A stretch of DNA of 15,693 nucleotides. It comes from JAXHUH01 sp034211175 (GTDB taxonomy: Bacteria > Actinomycetota > Acidimicrobiia > Acidimicrobiales > CAIXPF01). The notes under the pieces were generated by a model. It ran no database searches. It was given only the letters and a program-made list of their open reading frames with translations, and had not been told where the DNA came from. Below, piece after piece: positions 13,099 to 15,693 of the stretch. How positions within the stretch are numbered: the first letter of the stretch is position 1; each line of letters begins with the position of its first letter. Made by a program: the position numbers and the translations under genes. Where the stretch lies: the NCBI GenBank assembly GCA_034211175.1, contig JAXHUH010000262.1, forward strand, positions 1 through 15,693, given 5' to 3'.

Positions 13099-14246
13099 GC
13101 GGCGCCCCCCGGATCGACGTCGGCCGGCTCGGCGCGACCGACCGCATCGGCGCCGGTGGCCAGGGGATCGTCTACGGCCTGCCCGACGTGCGGGTCGAGG
13201 GCGTCGGCGCGGTCGTGTTCAAGGAGTTCAAGGCGACGGCGCTGGTGCACCTCGACACCGGCGTGCTCGAGGCGATGGCCGACCACGTCGCCGGTCTCGA
13301 GCGCAGCGGCACCTCCGATCTGCTGGCCCGGTGCGCCTGGCCGCTCGCCGTCGTCGTTCGCGGCGCGGACGTCGTCGGCTACCTGATGCCCCTCGTGCCC
13401 GAGACCTACTCGATCACGATGCGGCGGTCGTCGGGCACGGCGGCGGTCCGGGGCGAGCTCCAGCACCTGCTCAACCCCGAGGACTTCCTCGCCCGCCGCG
13501 AGATCAGGCTGACCGACCGCCACCGCTACGAGCTGATCGGCCACGTGGCCGACTCGTTGGTGGTGTTCCACCGCCAGGGCATCGTCGTCGGCGACCTGTC
13601 GCCCCGGAACCTGCTCGTCTCGCTCGAGCCCGAGACCGGGGTGTACTTCGTCGACTGCGACGCCATGCGTCTCGACGGGCGCACCGCGGTGCAACAGCTC
13701 GAGACACCGGGCTGGGAGGTGCGGGCGGTCGCGCCGCGTGAGGAGCTGGCGACGCCGGCGTCCGACGCTCACAAGCTCGCGCTGGTCGCGCTGCGGCTGC
13801 TCGTCGGTGACCAGTCGACGCGGGACGTCGATCGGCTGGCGAAGTCCGTCCCGCCGGAGGTGCGGCGCCTGATCGACGCCGGGGTGCGCGCCCGGGCGCA
13901 GGACCGACCGGCGCCGGTGGAGTGGATCGAGCCGCTGCGGTCCGCGACGTCGTCCGCCTCGACCAAGAAGCCGAAGCGGGATCGGCGGCGTGCGGCGCCG
14001 ACGCGCGTCCCCGCCCCGGCGCGCCGTGCCACGACGGGCGGCCCGCCCACCACCGCCCCGACCGGACGGCCGAGGCCTCGCGCACAGATCGTGGTCCGGC
14101 GCCCCACGACCCCCCGTCGCGGCCTCAGGGGGTCCTTCCTCTGGCCGTTCGACCTGATCATCGTCGTGGGGATCGTGTTGGTGGCCATCTACCTCATGAT
14201 CCGCTACGACCCCCCGAGGACTCCGGGAACCCCCAGATCGATCTGA
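13095..14246 (+). CDS. Atypical serine/threonine protein kinase with C-terminal transmembrane helix (TerY-P triad kinase)
   Basis: A 383-residue protein in the annotated frame. The glycine loop is RIGAGGQGIVYGL (residues 17-29) and the ATP-anchoring Lys is Lys43 in VVFKEF. The catalytic loop is VVGDLSPRNLLV (Asp167, Asn172), with Val-Gly in place of the His-Arg of HRD. The DFG equivalent is VDCDAM (Asp187). No APE motif is seen; TPGWEVRAVAP takes its place, followed by SDAHKLALVALRLL. These are features of the kinases that accompany TerY-like vWA and PP2C proteins. A basic, Pro/Thr-rich linker (about 285-345) leads to one membrane helix (about 349-369), leaving the kinase in the cytoplasm. 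The frame stops 14 residues after the helix, but coding character continues in the -1 frame (see 14216-14428). Confidence 0.9.
   Translation: MSGAPRIDVGRLGATDRIGAGGQGIVYGLPDVRVEGVGAVVFKEFKATALVHLDTGVLEAMADHVAGLERSGTSDLLARCAWPLAVVVRGADVVGYLMPLVPETYSITMRRSSGTAAVRGELQHLLNPEDFLARREIRLTDRHRYELIGHVADSLVVFHRQGIVVGDLSPRNLLVSLEPETGVYFVDCDAMRLDGRTAVQQLETPGWEVRAVAPREELATPASDAHKLALVALRLLVGDQSTRDVDRLAKSVPPEVRRLIDAGVRARAQDRPAPVEWIEPLRSATSSASTKKPKRDRRRAAPTRVPAPARRATTGGPPTTAPTGRPRPRAQIVVRRPTTPRRGLRGSFLWPFDLIIVVGIVLVAIYLMIRYDPPRTPGTPRSI
14210..14215 (+). other. C6 run, frameshift or indel site in the kinase gene
   Basis: Six C residues at 14210-14215, read GAC CCC CCG, form the heptamer C-CCC-CCG. A seventh C, or a -1 slip here, would read GAC CCC CCC GAG and join the kinase to the following 70 codons. 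Homopolymer miscalling is the simplest explanation; slippage or programmed frameshifting are alternatives. Confidence 0.6.
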
Positions 14247-14428
14247 ACGAGGTCCTCGAGGCGAACGAGCTGGTGTGGTGCTTCGCAGCCGACCGCTCCG
14301 GCCAGATGCGATGCATCGACGAGGACTCCGGCGAGGAGGCGGACGTCGCGCGCCGCGACCTCGAGTGCCTGCCCAGGTCGTCCACCACCGCGCTCCAGTG
14401 CCGGATCCCCGAGGCGCTCCGCGACTGA
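14216..14428 (+). pseudogene. Extracytoplasmic C-terminal domain of the kinase, in the -1 frame
   Basis: Seventy codons with strong G/C third-position bias follow the C6 run and end in TGA at 14426-14428. They read EDSGNPQIDLNEVLEANELV, then WCFAADRSGQMRC and LECLPRSSTTALQC. Four cysteines suggest two disulfides, and the position directly after the kinase membrane helix implies a small domain outside the cell that could sense a signal. There is no suitable internal start with a ribosome site, so it is unlikely to be a separate gene. With the frame restored, the kinase would be 444 residues. I do not recognise the domain. Confidence 0.6.
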
Positions 14429-14435
14429 TCGGCCG

Positions 14436-14452
14436 ACCCCTCGAGAAGGGGT
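14436..14452 (+). terminator. Hairpin after the vWA/PP2C/kinase operon
   Basis: ACCCCT-cgaga-AGGGGT, a 6-bp stem with a 5-base loop, starts 7 bases after the TGA at 14428. There is no T-run, so termination strength is uncertain. Its place after 14428 rather than 14246 fits the idea that the operon really ends at 14428. Confidence 0.45.
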
Positions 14453-14503
14453 GACCACCGAGAGGGGTACTGACAGGGCCACGCGCCCGCGCCCGACCGT
14501 CCG

Positions 14504-14546
14504 TACGGTGAGCCCATGCCCGCCGGCGCCCGGGGAGGTTTCCCCG
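14504..14546 (+). promoter_or_regulatory. Promoter and leader hairpin of the aldo/keto reductase gene
   Basis: TACGGT at 14504-14509 is a good -10 candidate with no matching -35, giving a leader of about 210 bases to ATG 14727. Early in the leader is a perfect hairpin CGGGGA-ggtt-TCCCCG (14531-14546). The leader's open frames are Arg/Pro-rich and look non-coding. I could not match it to a known riboswitch. Confidence 0.4.
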
Positions 14547-14726
14547 ACCCGGCCGGTGGGCACCGACGAGAACGACGGCTCACCGCAGCGCCCCCGGCCG
14601 GCTCACCCGCCGGTCCGGCGCCAGGCGCAGCGACGGTCGACCGATCGCACCAGAAGGCCCGACGAAACGGACCGCCGGAAGGCGTCCGGGCGACGGCGGG
14701 CCAGGCCAACCCCCGAGGAGACGACG

Positions 14727-15593
14727 ATGATCCTGCAAGAGACCTACACCCTGTCGAACGGCGTCGAGATCCCGAAGCTGGGCCTCGGCACCTGGTTCAT
14801 CACCGACGAGGACGCCCCGCAGGCCGTGCGCGACGCCGTGCGCCTGGGCTACCGCCACATCGACACCGCCCAGGCCTACGCCAACGAGCGTGGCGTCGGC
14901 GAGGGCATCCGCACCTGTGGCGTCGATCGCGACGAGCTGTTCATCACCACCAAGCTCGCCGCCGAGGTGAAGTCCTACGACGAGGCCGTCGAGTCGATCA
15001 ACGGCTCGCTCGAGGCGCTCGGCGTCGACCACATCGACCTGATGATCATCCACAGCCCGCAGCCGTGGCAGTCCTTCGGTGACGAGGACCGCTTCTTCGA
15101 GGGCAACCGCCAGGCGTGGAAGGCGCTCGAGGAGGCGTACCAGGCCGGCAAGCTCCGGGCCATCGGTGTCTCCAACTTCGAGATCGCCGACCTCGACAAC
15201 ATCCTCGGGTCGTGCACCGTCACCCCGATGGTGAACCAGGTCCTGGCGCACATCAGCAACACCCCCGAGGAGCTGATCCGCTACACGCAGGACAAGGGCA
15301 TCCTCGTCGAGGCGTACTCGCCAATCGCCCACGGTGAGCTGATGAAGAACGACAAGATCAAGGACATGGCCGACCGCTACGGCGTGTCCGTGCCCCAGCT
15401 GTCGATCCGCTACGTCCTCCAGCTCGGGCTCCTGCCGCTGCCGAAGACGGCGAAGCCGGCCCACATGGAGAGCAACGCGGCCGTCGACTTCGAGATCTCC
15501 GACCAGGACATGGACTTCCTGCGCAACATCGAGAAGATCAGCGACTACGGCGACGCCAGCATGATGCCGGTCTTCGGCGGATCGCTGTCCTGA
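14727..15593 (+). CDS. Aldo/keto reductase (2,5-diketo-D-gluconate reductase-like)
   Basis: A 288-residue NADPH-dependent oxidoreductase with a TIM-barrel fold. The catalytic tetrad is visible: Asp46 and Tyr51 in HIDTAQAYANE, Lys76 in LFITTKL and His109 in LMIIHSPQPW. Family signatures include the N-terminal NGVEIPKLGLGTW, KLRAIGVSNFEI, and the cofactor-binding LLPLPKTAKPAHMESN near the C-terminus. The likely reaction is reduction of aldehydes or ketones to alcohols; the true substrate is unknown. ATG 14727 has GAGGAG 7 bases upstream. The frame remains open upstream to 14451, but that stretch is not protein-like. The protein has more Lys/Asn/Met than its neighbours, which may hint at acquisition from a different lineage. 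It appears monocistronic. Confidence 0.94.
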   Translation: MILQETYTLSNGVEIPKLGLGTWFITDEDAPQAVRDAVRLGYRHIDTAQAYANERGVGEGIRTCGVDRDELFITTKLAAEVKSYDEAVESINGSLEALGVDHIDLMIIHSPQPWQSFGDEDRFFEGNRQAWKALEEAYQAGKLRAIGVSNFEIADLDNILGSCTVTPMVNQVLAHISNTPEELIRYTQDKGILVEAYSPIAHGELMKNDKIKDMADRYGVSVPQLSIRYVLQLGLLPLPKTAKPAHMESNAAVDFEISDQDMDFLRNIEKISDYGDASMMPVFGGSLS

Positions 15594-15606
15594 GAGACCA
15601 GGTTCC

Positions 15607-15632
15607 GACCTCGGCGCGCTGACCTCGGCGCG
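15607..15632 (+). repeat. 12-bp tandem direct repeat
   Basis: GACCTCGGCGCG occurs at 15607-15618 and again at 15621-15632, 14 bases apart start to start, right after the aldo/keto reductase gene. A short GGGGC-cggac-GCCCC hairpin (15635-15649) follows. Confidence 0.6.
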
Positions 15633-15668
15633 TCGGGGCCGGACGCCCCGCAGGTACGTCGAGCAGTG

Positions 15669-15693
15669 GCCGCCCCGGTTCCCCCGGGGCGGC
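15669..15693 (+). terminator. GC-rich hairpin at the window end, probable terminator stem
   Basis: GCCGCCCCGG (15669-15678) and CCGGGGCGGC (15684-15693) form a perfect 10-bp stem with loop TTCCC, 75 bases after the aldo/keto reductase stop. The window ends at the base of the stem, so any T-run cannot be seen. Confidence 0.55.

Noticed and set aside
11444..14428. Calling the triad a tellurite-resistance operon
   Set aside because: Only the TerY-type vWA and its kinase/phosphatase partners are present; no TerA-F or TerZ gene is seen, so resistance to tellurite is unsupported.
14451..14726. GTG 14451 as the start of a longer aldo/keto reductase
   Set aside because: The added 92 residues are Arg/Pro-rich and unlike the family, while ATG 14727 has a good ribosome site at the normal N-terminus.
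14516..14726. ATG 14516, 6 bases after TACGGT, as a leaderless small gene in the leader
   Set aside because: The frame has no protein-like composition and continues as a shadow inside the reductase gene; I treat it as an accidental ATG near the transcription start.
160..15693. An integrase, transposase or CRISPR array inside the window
   Set aside because: No recombinase motifs, terminal repeats with transposase frames, or regularly spaced repeats were found. The integration signal at the left edge points outside the window.

Overview
The window is very GC-rich (about 70% by eye). Its real genes show strong G/C third-position bias, frequent GTG starts and 4-base stop/start overlaps. Several genes carry an actinobacterial-type TANNNT -10 box only 7-8 bases upstream of the start codon and have no Shine-Dalgarno sequence (leaderless mRNAs). 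All of this points to a chromosome of a high-GC Actinomycetota. An acidimicrobial lineage is possible, but that is only an impression.

Layout. (1) 1-160: a 3' fragment of a tRNA-Met gene and its intact-looking terminator, probably the attachment scar of an element lying left of the window. (2) 261-2430: an ArsR-type regulator followed closely by a SulP anion transporter with a STAS domain, probably one operon. (3) 2666-3361: a glyoxalase-like protein on the minus strand with a perfect 10-bp inverted repeat upstream. (4) 3612-4625: a decayed minus-strand operon of three small genes (membrane-anchored protein, 58-residue protein, GAP-family membrane protein), all broken by single-base indels. 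(5) 4723-7783, minus strand: type I sulfatase, a damaged HxlR-type regulator and a PhyH-type Fe(II)/2-oxoglutarate dioxygenase. Two 44-bp quasi-palindromes lie between the last two. (6) 8016-8537: a cupin, divergent from the sulfatase. (7) 8561-10256, minus strand: a DsbA/FrnE-like protein and a glutaminase. The glutaminase is divergent, across only 33 bp, from (8) 10290-11348, a zinc-ribbon plus HEVGH metallopeptidase. (9) 11444-14246 (in a second frame to 14428): a translationally coupled vWA (TerY-like), PP2C phosphatase and atypical Ser/Thr kinase triad. (10) 14727-15593: an aldo/keto reductase with a long leader, then hairpins at the window end.

The most system-like part is the vWA/PP2C/kinase operon. 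This is the architecture known as the TerY-P triad, a predicted phosphorylation switch associated with Ter stress systems. No TerB/C/D/Z gene is present here. The local partner is a metallopeptidase, and the kinase carries a C-terminal membrane helix. Directly after the helix, a run of six C separates it from a 70-residue, four-cysteine domain readable only in the -1 frame. That is either a homopolymer indel or a slippery frameshift site. The sulfatase, dioxygenase and cupin could form a small catabolic neighbourhood, but their substrates cannot be read from the sequence.
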